Positions 1 through 7,933 are shown, counted from the first letter of the stretch. The stretch is DNA of 22,992 bases from Methanothrix harundinacea (GCA_002502785.1 DAQG01000114.1:1-22992); one strand, 5' to 3'. Notes: generated by a model from the letters alone, not told the origin. Numbers and translations are program-made.

Positions 1-1
1 T

Positions 2-19
2 CACATTCGGCACGCTGCC
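2..19 (+). repeat. Left copy of an 18-bp inverted repeat at the window ends
   Basis: CACATTCGGCACGCTGCC (2-19) is the exact reverse complement of 22975-22992. The match stops at base 20. It lies inside the partial DUF11 gene. An exact 18-bp match of two ends in inverted orientation is not expected by chance. Confidence 0.8.
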
Positions 20-920
20 ATCTTGTCTGATCGACTACATAAAGCTCGGCAGCTTTACTTTGAGCTTTGAGCCCTTTGAAGACCAGGTGACTAAAAAAGG
101 CAAGCCCAGCAGGATAAGCCAGGGCGGCAAGATAACCTACACCATAACCTACGGAAACGATCTGACGGTGCCCCTGACAAACCTCGTGATCGTAGAGGAG
201 TTCGATCCCAGGATGACGCTGCTGTCGGCAGACCCGCCACCGGACCGGGGTACAAATAACGTCTGGACGATAGGGACCCTCCCCCCAGGCCATTACGGCC
301 AGATCGTCCTGGTGATGAAGATGCAGAAGCAGAACTTCGTCGCCGATGTGGACGGGCGGGTTTCTGGGACCGGATTTGTCTCCGTCAGGCGAAGGTTCAC
401 GATGGAGAGGAGTCCCCACCTGATAATCAACCAGGTGAGGATATTTTGCGACCAGTTTGAGAGTGGGGGCAGGGTCGAAACGCCGGTAAGGGCGATCATT
501 GGGACCACCCTCAGCTTCTCGGAGCACGGCTCCGGAAGCTACGATTCAGAGGAGGTTTTGAGCTACAAGTCCAGCCGGATGAAGATGGAGCGGGAGTTCG
601 ACGCCGTCCAGGCTCCGGCGGTCCTCAATTTGTCTTTTGGCCGCGCCCTCAGCTACAACTCCAGCTGGTACGCAAGCCATCTCTGCATGGACGAGAAGAG
701 GGGCTCGATCATAAGGGAGCAATACCTTTACGCAGACCGGCTGAACTGCACGGGCCTCGCCGAGGTTCGGAGCACCAGGCTGATCCTCGACTCCGAGTCC
801 AACTTCAGTGGGATGGCGATATACGAGATAGAAAGCCACACCAAAAAGAGAGACGCTGCTTTGACGAGCGTCCTTGAGGGGAGCTATTCCCTCAAAAGCG
901 GCAGCGAGGTCTATAAATGA
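3..920 (+). CDS. DUF11-type secreted/surface protein, 5' partial
   Basis: The reading frame is open from base 3 to a TGA at 918-920 and has no stop at the left edge, so the gene is cut by the window. The TTG at 60 is only an internal codon. Residues about 28-100 look like a DUF11-type beta-sandwich repeat: a YTITYGND strand, a VEEFDP segment and a closing WTIGTLPPG. Such domains occur many times over in archaeal and bacterial cell-surface proteins. The rest (about 190 residues) is rich in Ser/Tyr/Glu, has four Cys and is not assigned by me; I have the impression of a Methanothrix-type exported protein family, which is inference. No membrane anchor is seen at the C-terminus. The signal peptide, if any, lies outside the window. 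Confidence 0.75.
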   Translation, partial: TFGTLPSCLIDYIKLGSFTLSFEPFEDQVTKKGKPSRISQGGKITYTITYGNDLTVPLTNLVIVEEFDPRMTLLSADPPPDRGTNNVWTIGTLPPGHYGQIVLVMKMQKQNFVADVDGRVSGTGFVSVRRRFTMERSPHLIINQVRIFCDQFESGGRVETPVRAIIGTTLSFSEHGSGSYDSEEVLSYKSSRMKMEREFDAVQAPAVLNLSFGRALSYNSSWYASHLCMDEKRGSIIREQYLYADRLNCTGLAEVRSTRLILDSESNFSGMAIYEIESHTKKRDAALTSVLEGSYSLKSGSEVYK

Positions 921-969
921 ATGAAAACGCAGGAAGAAGGCAGATCACCAAAAGAGCAAAAGGGACGAT

Positions 970-1003
970 GGATGAGAGAGCGGAGGGAGATGCCCTCTCA
1001 TCC
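970..1003. repeat. 9-bp inverted repeat (hairpin) in the gap after the DUF11 gene
   Basis: GGATGAGAG (970-978) is exactly complementary to CTCTCATCC (995-1003), with a 16-nt loop. It sits 50 bp after the stop codon of the DUF11 gene, in the 254-bp gap before guaAB (921-1174). No T-tract follows, so it does not look like a classical archaeal terminator. It could be a 3'-end stabilising hairpin or a protein site. The rest of the gap holds promoter-like sequence near 1070-1079 and 1143-1152. Confidence 0.45.
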
Positions 1004-1069
1004 CGATAGGAGGTCTGGCGATCTGTCGTTTCCCACTCCCCTTCCCGCTGAAAGAACCTACTACCCGCC

Positions 1070-1152
1070 CCTTTAAATGATTATTTTTCATGTACGGTTC
1101 ATGTTGGTTTCATCTGAAATCATCGCCGCCGATAACCGCAAGCCTATTATTC
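1070..1152 (+). promoter_or_regulatory. candidate promoter region of guaAB
   Basis: Two TATA-like elements are visible. CCTTTAAATG at 1070-1079 would give a leader of about 70 nt. CCTATTATTC at about 1143-1152 is centred about 27 bp before the ATG at 1175 and would give a leaderless mRNA. There is no Shine-Dalgarno sequence ahead of the ATG, which favours the second element. Inference from spacing only. Confidence 0.35.
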
Positions 1153-1174
1153 TCGAAACCGGCCTCAGATCTTT

Positions 1175-2089
1175 ATGGGTCTGAACGTCCCCCAGTTTAT
1201 CGATGAAGCCATAGCAAAGATTCGCCGCCAGGTGGAGGGAAGAGCGGTCATAGGCCTCTCAGGCGGCGTGGACAGCTCGGTCTGCGCCTTTCTGGCCCGC
1301 GAGGCGATCGGAGACCGGCTGCTCCCGGTTTACGTGGACAGTGGGCTCATGCGGCTGGATGAGTCGAAGAAGATAGCCGAAATGTTCTCAGATTTCAATC
1401 TCATCACGGTTCATGCCGAGGAGAGGTTCCTGGGAGCCCTGGAAGGGGTGACCGACCCCGAGGATAAGAGGAAGGTCGTGGGAGAGACCTTCATCCGAGT
1501 ATTTGAGGAGGAGGCAAGGCAAATCGGAGCCGAGTACCTGATCCAGGGCACCATCTACCCAGACCTGATCGAGTCCGAGGGAGGGATCAAGTCCCACCAC
1601 AACGTCGGTGGCCTGCCACTCAAGATGGAGTTTGTGGGGATCATCGAGCCACTACGCGAACTTTACAAGGACGAGGTGAGGGACGTGGCTCGAGGCCTTG
1701 GGATGCCCACCGAGATATGCGAGCGGATGCCCTACCCCGGTCCGGGCCTATCCGTCAGGATCCTCGGCGAGGTGACGCGGGAGAAGCTCGATGTCGTCAG
1801 GGTCGCCAACGCCATCGTCGAGGAGGAGCTTAAGAATTTTCTGCCCTGGCAGGCCTTCGGCGCGATCCTGGGCAAGGCGACCGGGGTCAAGGGAGACATC
1901 AGAGCCTACGGCTACGTCGTCGCGGTGAGGGCGGTATCCTCGAGGGACGCCATGACCGCCGACGTTTTGGAGCTTCCCTGGGACGTTTTGAGGCGGATAT
2001 CGCACAGGATCACCGGAGAGATCCCAGAGGTCTCAAGGGTCGTCTACGACCTGACGCCAAAGCCTCCGGGAACGATCGAGTTCGAGTGA
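1175..2089 (+). CDS. guaAB: GMP synthase subunit B (ATP pyrophosphatase/synthetase half)
   Basis: This 304-residue protein is the synthetase half of archaeal GMP synthetase, which uses ATP and ammonia to turn XMP into GMP. The N-terminus carries the PP-loop SGGVDSS (residues 29-35). An SHHNVGGLP segment follows at about 143-151, and the C-terminal dimerisation/XMP-binding half ends in the typical KPPGTIEFE. Many archaea encode the glutaminase half (GuaAA) as a separate polypeptide, as this length implies; that partner is not in the window. The ATG has no Shine-Dalgarno sequence, consistent with a leaderless or short-leader mRNA. The gene is convergent with hisB, with only 21 bp between the two stop codons. 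Family assignment is firm. Confidence 0.96.
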   Translation: MGLNVPQFIDEAIAKIRRQVEGRAVIGLSGGVDSSVCAFLAREAIGDRLLPVYVDSGLMRLDESKKIAEMFSDFNLITVHAEERFLGALEGVTDPEDKRKVVGETFIRVFEEEARQIGAEYLIQGTIYPDLIESEGGIKSHHNVGGLPLKMEFVGIIEPLRELYKDEVRDVARGLGMPTEICERMPYPGPGLSVRILGEVTREKLDVVRVANAIVEEELKNFLPWQAFGAILGKATGVKGDIRAYGYVVAVRAVSSRDAMTADVLELPWDVLRRISHRITGEIPEVSRVVYDLTPKPPGTIEFE

Positions 2090-2110
2090 AGAATGGCAAG
2101 ACCGCGAATA

Positions 2111-2677
2111 TTAAAGCACACCTTTGGTGCTGAGGACCTCGGTCCCCTCGACCCTTTTAGCCTCTTTCAGGGCGAGGCCCAAGGCCTTGAAGATGCTCTC
2201 TGCCTTGTGGTGATCATTTTCGCCCTCGAACCTCACGTTCAGGGTGAGACGTGCCTCCTCCGCCAGGGCCGATAGGATCGTCTTGACATCCTGGGACGCC
2301 AGGTCTCCGATGATCTCGTTTTTAAACTCGCCCTCAATCACCAGATAGGGCCTACCGCTCAGATCTAGGGCCGCCTGGGCCAAGGCCTCGTCCATCGGCA
2401 CCGCCGCCCAACCATACCGTTTTATCCCCCGCTTCTCTCCCAGGGCCAAAGCCAGGGCCGTCCCCAGAGCTAGGCCCAGGGCCCTGGCCCTCTGGGGCGA
2501 GATCCCGCCCTCGGCCTTCGCCGAAAGATCGATCTCGCTCATCTTCGCCAGAGCGTGAAGCATGTGGTCGAGAAATCCCGATCCCGAATTTAGATCCACC
2601 TCACCTTTCCCGTCGAGATTCAGCTCGACTATGGCCCGTGCCCCGCCAACTTCAGATCCTCCCCTTCCCTTCCTCAT
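2111..2677 (-). CDS. hisB: Imidazoleglycerol-phosphate dehydratase (HisB), atypical metal site
   Basis: This protein belongs to the IGPD family, which dehydrates imidazole glycerol phosphate in histidine synthesis. Starting at the ATG at 2677, preceded by a GGTGAT ribosome site, it has 188 residues; an in-frame ATG at 2704 is also possible. Family hallmarks are FLDHML (about 35-40), GEKRGIKRYG (80-89), PMDEAL (94-99) and GENDHHKAES (152-161). Several histidines expected from the family are absent. The usual HHTVED motif of the first half is replaced by EGGISPQRARALGLALG (56-72), the ARH position reads AKM (M46), and the TLH position reads TLN (N147). The protein therefore keeps only part of the two-manganese ligand set. 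It lies 80 bp downstream of hisA on the same strand. The fold assignment is good; activity is uncertain. Confidence 0.85.
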   Translation of the reverse strand: MRKGRGGSEVGGARAIVELNLDGKGEVDLNSGSGFLDHMLHALAKMSEIDLSAKAEGGISPQRARALGLALGTALALALGEKRGIKRYGWAAVPMDEALAQAALDLSGRPYLVIEGEFKNEIIGDLASQDVKTILSALAEEARLTLNVRFEGENDHHKAESIFKALGLALKEAKRVEGTEVLSTKGVL

Positions 2678-2757
2678 AAGATCACCTATACGCATCCTCC
2701 ACAAACCCTCGACGAATCCACATCGACCCTCTACAAACCCTCCATGACGGCTTCATA

Positions 2758-3483
2758 TCAGGACCGAAGAGCCAAAAGAGCCTGCCTGAAGTCGAGCTTT
2801 CCAGTGTATATCGCCGTGCCGACGACTGCCCCGGCAGCACCCGCGTCCCTCAGGATGAGGACGTCCTCGACGGTCGAAACGCCCCCTGCGGCCACCACAG
2901 GTATATCGACCGCCTCGACGAGCCTTCGCGTAGGCTCGGGGTCGATCCCCCTGACCTGCCCCTCGGTGTCGATGTTGGTGAAGAGGATCGAGCCCGCCCC
3001 CCTCTCCTGGAATAGGTGGCCAAGCTCGATGGCACCCTTCTCTAGATCCCTCTGCCACCCCTCGGTGGTGACCTTGCCCCTTCTCACGTCTAGGGCCACC
3101 ATCACCCTCTCAGATCCGAAGTCGGCTGCAAGTTCCGTCACCATCTCAGGTCGGGCGAGGGCCGCGGTCCCCAGGATGACTCTATCGACACCGAGGTTGA
3201 GAAGGGATTCCGCATCCAGTCGGGTCCTGATCCCGCCGCCCACCTGGACGAATAGATCCAGGGTCTCGACGATCTCCTGAAGTATCGGCCCGTTGATACG
3301 GACGCCTTGGATCGCCCCGTCCAGATCGATTATGTGAAGGACGGAGGACCCCATCTCGACCCAGCGGATCGCCTGGGCCAGGGGGTCGTCGAGGGATACG
3401 ACCTCAGAGCCCGGCACCCCCTGGACGAGCTGCACGCATTTTCCGCCGCGTAGATCGACCGCGGGGAAGAGATCAAAACTCAT
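2758..3483 (-). CDS. hisA: ProFAR isomerase (HisA)
   Basis: This 241-residue (beta/alpha)8 barrel protein is the isomerase that opens the ribose ring of ProFAR in histidine biosynthesis. The start FPAVDLRGGKCVQL places the catalytic Asp at residue 10. LDVRRGKV places the second acid at D132, and T169 in LFTNIDTEG matches the conserved Thr. Phosphate-binding glycine segments VGGGIR (81-86) and AAGGVSTVED are present. Length is typical. A TATA box at 3506-3514 is centred 27 bp before the ATG and no Shine-Dalgarno sequence is present, so the mRNA is probably leaderless. It heads a likely hisA-hisB unit; other his genes are not adjacent, apart from the unrelated hisS farther on. Confidence 0.96.
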   Translation of the reverse strand: MSFDLFPAVDLRGGKCVQLVQGVPGSEVVSLDDPLAQAIRWVEMGSSVLHIIDLDGAIQGVRINGPILQEIVETLDLFVQVGGGIRTRLDAESLLNLGVDRVILGTAALARPEMVTELAADFGSERVMVALDVRRGKVTTEGWQRDLEKGAIELGHLFQERGAGSILFTNIDTEGQVRGIDPEPTRRLVEAVDIPVVAAGGVSTVEDVLILRDAGAAGAVVGTAIYTGKLDFRQALLALRS

Positions 3484-3505
3484 ACTTTGGCCGATGTTTT
3501 TCAGC

Positions 3506-3514
3506 CATATATAA
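3506..3514 (-). promoter_or_regulatory. TATA box of hisA (leaderless promoter)
   Basis: On the minus strand the sequence reads TTATATATGG, centred about 27 bp upstream of the hisA ATG at 3483. With the usual archaeal TATA-to-start distance of about 25 bp, transcription should begin at or very near the start codon. Confidence 0.6.
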
Positions 3515-3551
3515 CTTTGAGATGCATAGGAGATGATCGAGGTAATCGAGG

Positions 3552-3595
3552 AAAAAAAAAGCCTATGATGGAGAAAAATATAAAAAATAAATTCG
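3552..3595 (-). terminator. Poly-U terminator of the CARDB-like gene
   Basis: Downstream of the minus-strand gene ending at 3612 the transcript would read a T-rich stretch (complement of 3579-3595) and then nine consecutive T residues (complement of 3552-3560). Archaeal RNA polymerase terminates at such U tracts without needing a hairpin. The gap between this gene and hisA thus ends the upstream unit before the hisA promoter. Confidence 0.55.
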
Positions 3596-3611
3596 TTCCT
3601 GGCACTCAGCT

Positions 3612-4232
3612 CTACTTTTTGAGGTCCATGACCGCGATCGCTGTCAGAAGCTGGGGGTACTTTATCACCAGCTCGTTGTTGGCTTCGTCCTTCTCAGCGA
3701 CCCCCCACTCGTAGTATGAGGCGTCCGGGTCGAGGTTGTAGTCCACCAGGGCATGGATCTCGTACTGAGTGCCAGGGTCCAGAGGCTCATTGACGGGGTT
3801 TGGCCCGAGGAAGAGGAAACCCTGGTAGGTTTTGACCTCGCCGGATGCCAGACCCTCGCAGAGCACGCCGCCCCTTGGGTCGGGCATCACCTTCTCGCCG
3901 GGGGAGAAGTAGCTGAAGCCGTAAGCGTTTCCGTCGGTGGCCTTACCCCAGGCCCCAACGTTGAACTCACCGTCTGTGTCAGCTCCCAGGTTTGTTACTG
4001 AGATCTCCAGGGGCACCAGAACTTTCCCATCGTATGTGAAGGGAGCTGCCAGCACCTTGGCGGACTCGACCGTCAGGTCGGGAAGCTCTCTCAGCTGGGC
4101 CGCCATTTCAGAGGAGATCCTGGTATCCAGGGGCAAGGCTTTCATCTCTGTGACCGCCTCTTTCTGAGCCCAGGCGGGGGCCGAACCGATAAGTAGGCAT
4201 ATGCCCAATAACGCTGCCAGAATTTTATACAT
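3612..4232 (-). CDS. Secreted CARDB-like domain protein
   Basis: The 206-residue product begins with a clear signal peptide: Lys at position 3, a hydrophobic core LAALLGICLLIG, and a likely cleavage after AWA at residue 22. The mature part from about residue 51 (PDLTVESAKVL) to the end (DEANNELV) resembles a CARDB-type Ig-like adhesion domain: PLEISVTNLG, an ASGEVKTYQGF strand and a closing D-E-x-N-N-E motif. Such domains occur in archaeal extracellular proteins. The start is supported by GGAGG (complement of 4240-4244) about 7 nt before the ATG. The gene stands alone, with a poly-U terminator behind it. No sortase or membrane anchor is visible, so it is probably released or bound to the envelope by another partner. 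Function not known. Confidence 0.75.
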   Translation of the reverse strand: MYKILAALLGICLLIGSAPAWAQKEAVTEMKALPLDTRISSEMAAQLRELPDLTVESAKVLAAPFTYDGKVLVPLEISVTNLGADTDGEFNVGAWGKATDGNAYGFSYFSPGEKVMPDPRGGVLCEGLASGEVKTYQGFLFLGPNPVNEPLDPGTQYEIHALVDYNLDPDASYYEWGVAEKDEANNELVIKYPQLLTAIAVMDLKK

Positions 4233-4423
4233 AACCTGTCCTCCGATCTTTCATCTCTCCGGATCGTCCGAAACCGGCTTAAACCGCCCATTCATCGGAC
4301 AGATTATACTCTGTAATTTTTCATTTAAATCTCTGCTCGTTACGTAGATGAAACATGGATCATATCTGAATCTGAAGCGGCGAAACCAGAAGGTTGAAAC
4401 GACAAATTTCTAAACGCCCCATT

Positions 4424-7372
4424 CTATGCCCAGAACCGCTTCGTCCTGGCGTACTCCCGCTCCGCCTTCAAAATGTCCCGATAGAAATCCTCCTCGTCTT
4501 GGCGGAGGTTTCGCATCAGCCTCGCCGCCGTCTCGGGCCCCAGGCCGCGGCTGGCGAGGGTGACGGCGGCGGTCTTGCCGTAGGTTAAAACGAGGTTTGC
4601 GTTTCTGTAGACCCGCTTCGTCCTTCGCCGGTCCTCTGCGGTCTTCGACTCCTCGGGCTTTCTGACGACCTTTATCTCCTCCTCCTCCCAGGGCTTGAGG
4701 GCCGCCACCATCCTCGAGCCGCAGATCGGGCACTCGGGGACCTCGGGGACGTTCTTTACCATCCGAAGCGACTTCCACTTCTTGCAGCTAACACAGACGA
4801 GAATCACCCGATCGTTCATGATCCGATCTTTGAGCAGATCGATGACAGCACCGTCGGCTCGTTCCGGCGATGTTACATCCCTTCCGCCCCTCCTCCCCTC
4901 AGACCCTATGGGGCTCGGCTGGGAAGTCAGGATGGCGATCTCGCCCGTTCCAACCGACTGCAGAACCTCCTTTGCCCGATCCACGTCGAGCCGGTCGAAG
5001 AATACCTCTCTCATCGCCTCCTGGCCGATGGGGCCGTCGACGAAGATGCCTAGGACCCGTTTCAAGCTCACCATCTGTCGGTCCACGTCTCGCCGGAGAG
5101 CTCCGAACTTCCGGGCCACGTGGACCATCCTCCAGGTGAAAAGCGAAGTGTTCTTGAGGGTCTTTTCCAGGATAGGGCCCACGTATTCGGGTTCCGTCCC
5201 CCTTAGAAGGGCGGCCACCTCCTCTGCCATGACCGTCTTCGGCGTCTCAAGGCCGATCCGATAGGGGTCGACGTCCAGGGCGACGCTAGTTCCGAGCCTC
5301 GCTGATAAGAGAGCGGTTATGACTCTACCCAGGGCCTCGTTGACCTGGTGGCCGAGGCAGGCGTTCACGGTCAGATATGTCCCGTCCCCTTCGACGACGA
5401 TCGTTCTGTGGTCTGGAAGAGGCAGACGAGCCTTCAACTGAGACCTTATCATATTGATGAAGAACCTGGCCGCCTCCGGGTCCACCGGGTACCTTTCCAT
5501 CAGGAGGGCGGCGGCGGCAGCCTCGCCTCTGTCGACCTCGCCGTTGCCTTCTTCGCCATCGTCGCTTCTCGCACTCTCTCCCCATCCTTCCTCCAGGCAT
5601 CGGGTCACCATGGTCCTGATCTCGCCCACCTCCTGGGCCACCACCCAGGGGACGGGTATCTCCTCCCCAGACCAAGAGGGAATCTCGCCACCCCTCTGGA
5701 TCGGTGCCACCTTGATCTCTTCCTCCTCGTCTGCGATCTCCACGATCTCCCACATCTCGCCTCTGGCGACGAAGGTCGCTCCGGGTTCGGCGAAGTTGAC
5801 GACGAAGGCCTCGTCCAGGGTCCCTACGGGCTTTCTTCCCACCACGTCGAAGACCCTGTACCTCTTCTCGTCGGGAATCATCGAGAGGTTCTGGTAGTAG
5901 TACTGCCAGGACTTTCGCCTCCTTCGAAGAACGCCCTCATCGAAAGATACGAGCCAGTGGTCGGCGATCTCGCGGGCGACCTCCTCCAGCTCAGAGAATG
6001 AGAGGTCCCGGAAGGGAGAAGACCTGGTGACGATCTCAAAGCACCTTGAAAGGGTGATCTCGCCGAAGTCGAGGGCGAGCCCGACCAGCTGGTTTGCGAG
6101 GACGTCCTTTGGCTTCTCGTGGGTCCTCGTCTCCTCCAGCTCGCCAAAGTTCGCCCTTCTCGCGATGGCAGCGGCCTCGGCTACGTCGTCGGGCCCTGTG
6201 GCGATGATCGTTCCCGCAGACACCCTACCCATCCGATGTCCTGCCCTTCCCACCCTTTGGACGAGGCGGGAGACCTCCCGAGGCGAGCTGTACTGGATGA
6301 CGTGGTCTACGTCGCCGATATCGATTCCTAGTTCCATCGATGAGGTGCAGATCAGGCCCTGGAGGCGGCCCGTCTTGAAGGCCTCCTCGGCCTCGATCCT
6401 CGCCTCTTTGGAGAGGCTCCCGTGGTGGACACCGACCTTCTCCCCCAAAATTCGGAAGCTGGATCCCAGAACCTCGGCGGCCTGCCGGGTGTTGACGAAG
6501 ACCAGGCACCTCTCCTTTTTGACCGCCGCTCTGATCCAACGGATCTGGGCTGCAAGCATTGGGTCGCACTCAAGCTCCTTTGCGAGGGCGCGGTCGCCGC
6601 CCTTCGGCTGGGGGGAGATAACCCTGAACCTGGCCTTCCTTTCCACCTCGGCTTGGATGATCCTGCACCTCCGTTTCGATCCGGCCAGAAACTCGGCCAC
6701 CACCTCAGGCGAGCCGACGGTGGCCGAGAGGCCTATCCTCTGAAACTCTCCGGCCACCTCCACCATCCTCTCCAAAACGACGGCGAGCTGGGACCCCCGC
6801 TTTGAAGCTGCCAGCTCGTGAACCTCGTCGATGACGACCGTTTTTAGGCCCCGCAGGTTCTGGCGGAGCCTTTTGCCAGTCAGCATCACCTGGAGGGTCT
6901 CAGGCGTCGTGATGAGGAGGTCGGGGGGTCGGAGGGACTGAGCCCTTCGCTCTGCCTGGGTGGTGTCGCCGTGGCGGACGGCGACGGAAATTCCGAGCTC
7001 ATCACCCCACCTGAGGAGCCGGGAGAGCATGTCCCGGTTGAGGGCCCGAAGCGGCGTGACGTATATGGCCCGAATTCCAGGGTTCTGGCCGTCAGCTTCC
7101 CCACCACCTCCTCCGGCCCTTCCCTGGCCGCCTATTCTCTCGCCACTCCCCGCCGACCTTTCGCCGGACCGGGCCTTGTCCCGTAGAATCTTGTGGAATA
7201 GGGGCAGGGCTGCGGCCTCGGTCTTGCCGGTCCCTGTGGGGGCGATGAGGAGGACGTGGTCGCCGGCCAGGATCCGGGGGATCGCCTTCTCCTGGGGCGG
7301 CGTGGGCTCAGTCATCCCCTGGCGGGCGAGCATCCCCCTGATCTCGGGCCGGAGCCTCGAAAAGACGGTCAC
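4424..7372 (-). CDS. Lhr-type superfamily 2 helicase with C-terminal Cys4 motif
   Basis: The 982-residue protein has the full SF2 set: PTPPQEKA Q-like motif (24-30), Walker A APTGTGKT (44-51), TPLRALN (106-112), TPETL (156-160), DEVHEL box (182-187), SAT (216-218), SMELGIDIG (345-353) and QRVGRAGHR (372-380). Order and spacing match the large helicase-related (Lhr) family of ATP-driven 3'-5' nucleic-acid translocases, thought to act in repair or RNA metabolism. A zinc-binding motif C-x2-C-x17-C-x2-C (C860, C863, C881, C884) sits near the C-terminus, as in some archaeal Lhr proteins. Two low-complexity inserts (about 66-98 and 595-625) are unusual. The start is GTG at 7372, with a TATA box centred 26 bp upstream, so it is probably leaderless. 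Confidence 0.92.
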   Translation of the reverse strand: MTVFSRLRPEIRGMLARQGMTEPTPPQEKAIPRILAGDHVLLIAPTGTGKTEAAALPLFHKILRDKARSGERSAGSGERIGGQGRAGGGGGEADGQNPGIRAIYVTPLRALNRDMLSRLLRWGDELGISVAVRHGDTTQAERRAQSLRPPDLLITTPETLQVMLTGKRLRQNLRGLKTVVIDEVHELAASKRGSQLAVVLERMVEVAGEFQRIGLSATVGSPEVVAEFLAGSKRRCRIIQAEVERKARFRVISPQPKGGDRALAKELECDPMLAAQIRWIRAAVKKERCLVFVNTRQAAEVLGSSFRILGEKVGVHHGSLSKEARIEAEEAFKTGRLQGLICTSSMELGIDIGDVDHVIQYSSPREVSRLVQRVGRAGHRMGRVSAGTIIATGPDDVAEAAAIARRANFGELEETRTHEKPKDVLANQLVGLALDFGEITLSRCFEIVTRSSPFRDLSFSELEEVAREIADHWLVSFDEGVLRRRRKSWQYYYQNLSMIPDEKRYRVFDVVGRKPVGTLDEAFVVNFAEPGATFVARGEMWEIVEIADEEEEIKVAPIQRGGEIPSWSGEEIPVPWVVAQEVGEIRTMVTRCLEEGWGESARSDDGEEGNGEVDRGEAAAAALLMERYPVDPEAARFFINMIRSQLKARLPLPDHRTIVVEGDGTYLTVNACLGHQVNEALGRVITALLSARLGTSVALDVDPYRIGLETPKTVMAEEVAALLRGTEPEYVGPILEKTLKNTSLFTWRMVHVARKFGALRRDVDRQMVSLKRVLGIFVDGPIGQEAMREVFFDRLDVDRAKEVLQSVGTGEIAILTSQPSPIGSEGRRGGRDVTSPERADGAVIDLLKDRIMNDRVILVCVSCKKWKSLRMVKNVPEVPECPICGSRMVAALKPWEEEEIKVVRKPEESKTAEDRRRTKRVYRNANLVLTYGKTAAVTLASRGLGPETAARLMRNLRQDEEDFYRDILKAEREYARTKRFWA

Positions 7373-7391
7373 AAATCATAAGTTCTCGAAG

Positions 7392-7405
7392 GGCTAATAA
7401 TAGCC
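7392..7405. promoter_or_regulatory. Symmetric bidirectional TATA element between the Lhr and SLOG genes
   Basis: GGCTA-ATAA-TAGCC forms 5-bp inverted arms around an AT-rich core. Its centre is about 26 bp from the GTG start of the helicase (7372, minus) and about 26 bp from the GTG start of the SLOG gene (7424, plus). It can be read as a TATA box in either direction (TAATAATA or TATTATTA). The whole divergent gap is only 51 bp. Confidence 0.55.
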
Positions 7406-7423
7406 TCGCGTGGAGGAATTTTT

Positions 7424-7882
7424 GTGCAGGTGGCAGTAGTCGGAGCCGGAGAGTACGAGGAGAATAGGTGCACTCTCGCGCGAGAGATGGGCCGAAAGAT
7501 CGCAGAGCACGGGCACGTCCTGATCACCGGAGGGCTCGGAAGGGTCATGGAGGCCGCCTCCGAGGGCGCAAGGGAGGCTGGGGGCGTCACCGTCGGCATC
7601 CTTCCCGGGGAGAAGGAGACGGCAAACCCCTTCGTCACCGTCGCCATCGGCACCGGGATGGGCCACGGGAGAAACGCCATCATCGTCCGGAGCGCCGACG
7701 TGGTGATCGCCCTTCCCGGCATTTACGGCACCCTCTCTGAGATCGCCCTGGCGCTGAAGATGGATAAGAAAGTGATCGACCTCGGCGACTGGAACATCGA
7801 GGGGATGCTCAAGGCCGAGAGCCCCGAGGAGGCTATGCTCATCGCGGAGGGAAAGAGGGCGGCGAAGTCTGAAGAAAAGTAG
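7424..7882 (+). CDS. SLOG/TIGR00725 family Rossmann-fold protein
   Basis: This 152-residue protein has the nucleotide-binding fold of the SLOG/LOG-like family often labelled TIGR00725 or 'possible lysine decarboxylase-like'. It shows VAVVGAGE near the N-terminus, LITGGLGRVMEAASEGAREAGG (split here as ITGGLG at about 34-39 and AASEGA at 44-49), and LPGIYGTLSEIALAL (about 97-111). The last corresponds to the PGG-x-GT-x-x-E phosphate-binding loop, with Ile-Tyr in place of part of it. Family members bind nucleotide-like ligands; the exact reaction is unknown, and true lysine decarboxylase activity is not expected. The start is GTG, with GGAGG at 7412-7416 seven nt upstream. However, the TATA position suggests transcription could begin after that site. 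It is divergent from the Lhr helicase. Confidence 0.8.
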   Translation: MQVAVVGAGEYEENRCTLAREMGRKIAEHGHVLITGGLGRVMEAASEGAREAGGVTVGILPGEKETANPFVTVAIGTGMGHGRNAIIVRSADVVIALPGIYGTLSEIALALKMDKKVIDLGDWNIEGMLKAESPEEAMLIAEGKRAAKSEEK

Positions 7883-7933
7883 GCTGACAGAAGGGGTTAC
7901 AAATTCGAGTTCGCTCTTCTGATCCGTGCTGGA

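Noticed and set aside
2701..2741. Repeated ACAAACCCTC between hisA and hisB
   Set aside because: Two 10-mers 31 bp apart; too short and too few to call a functional repeat.
2744..3280. 178-residue plus-strand frame opposite hisA
   Set aside because: Shadow of hisA; Ala/Ser/Thr-rich, no domain.
5348..6743. Several plus-strand frames of 140-240 residues within the helicase gene
   Set aside because: All are antisense shadows of the Lhr gene with arginine- and serine-rich composition and no motifs.
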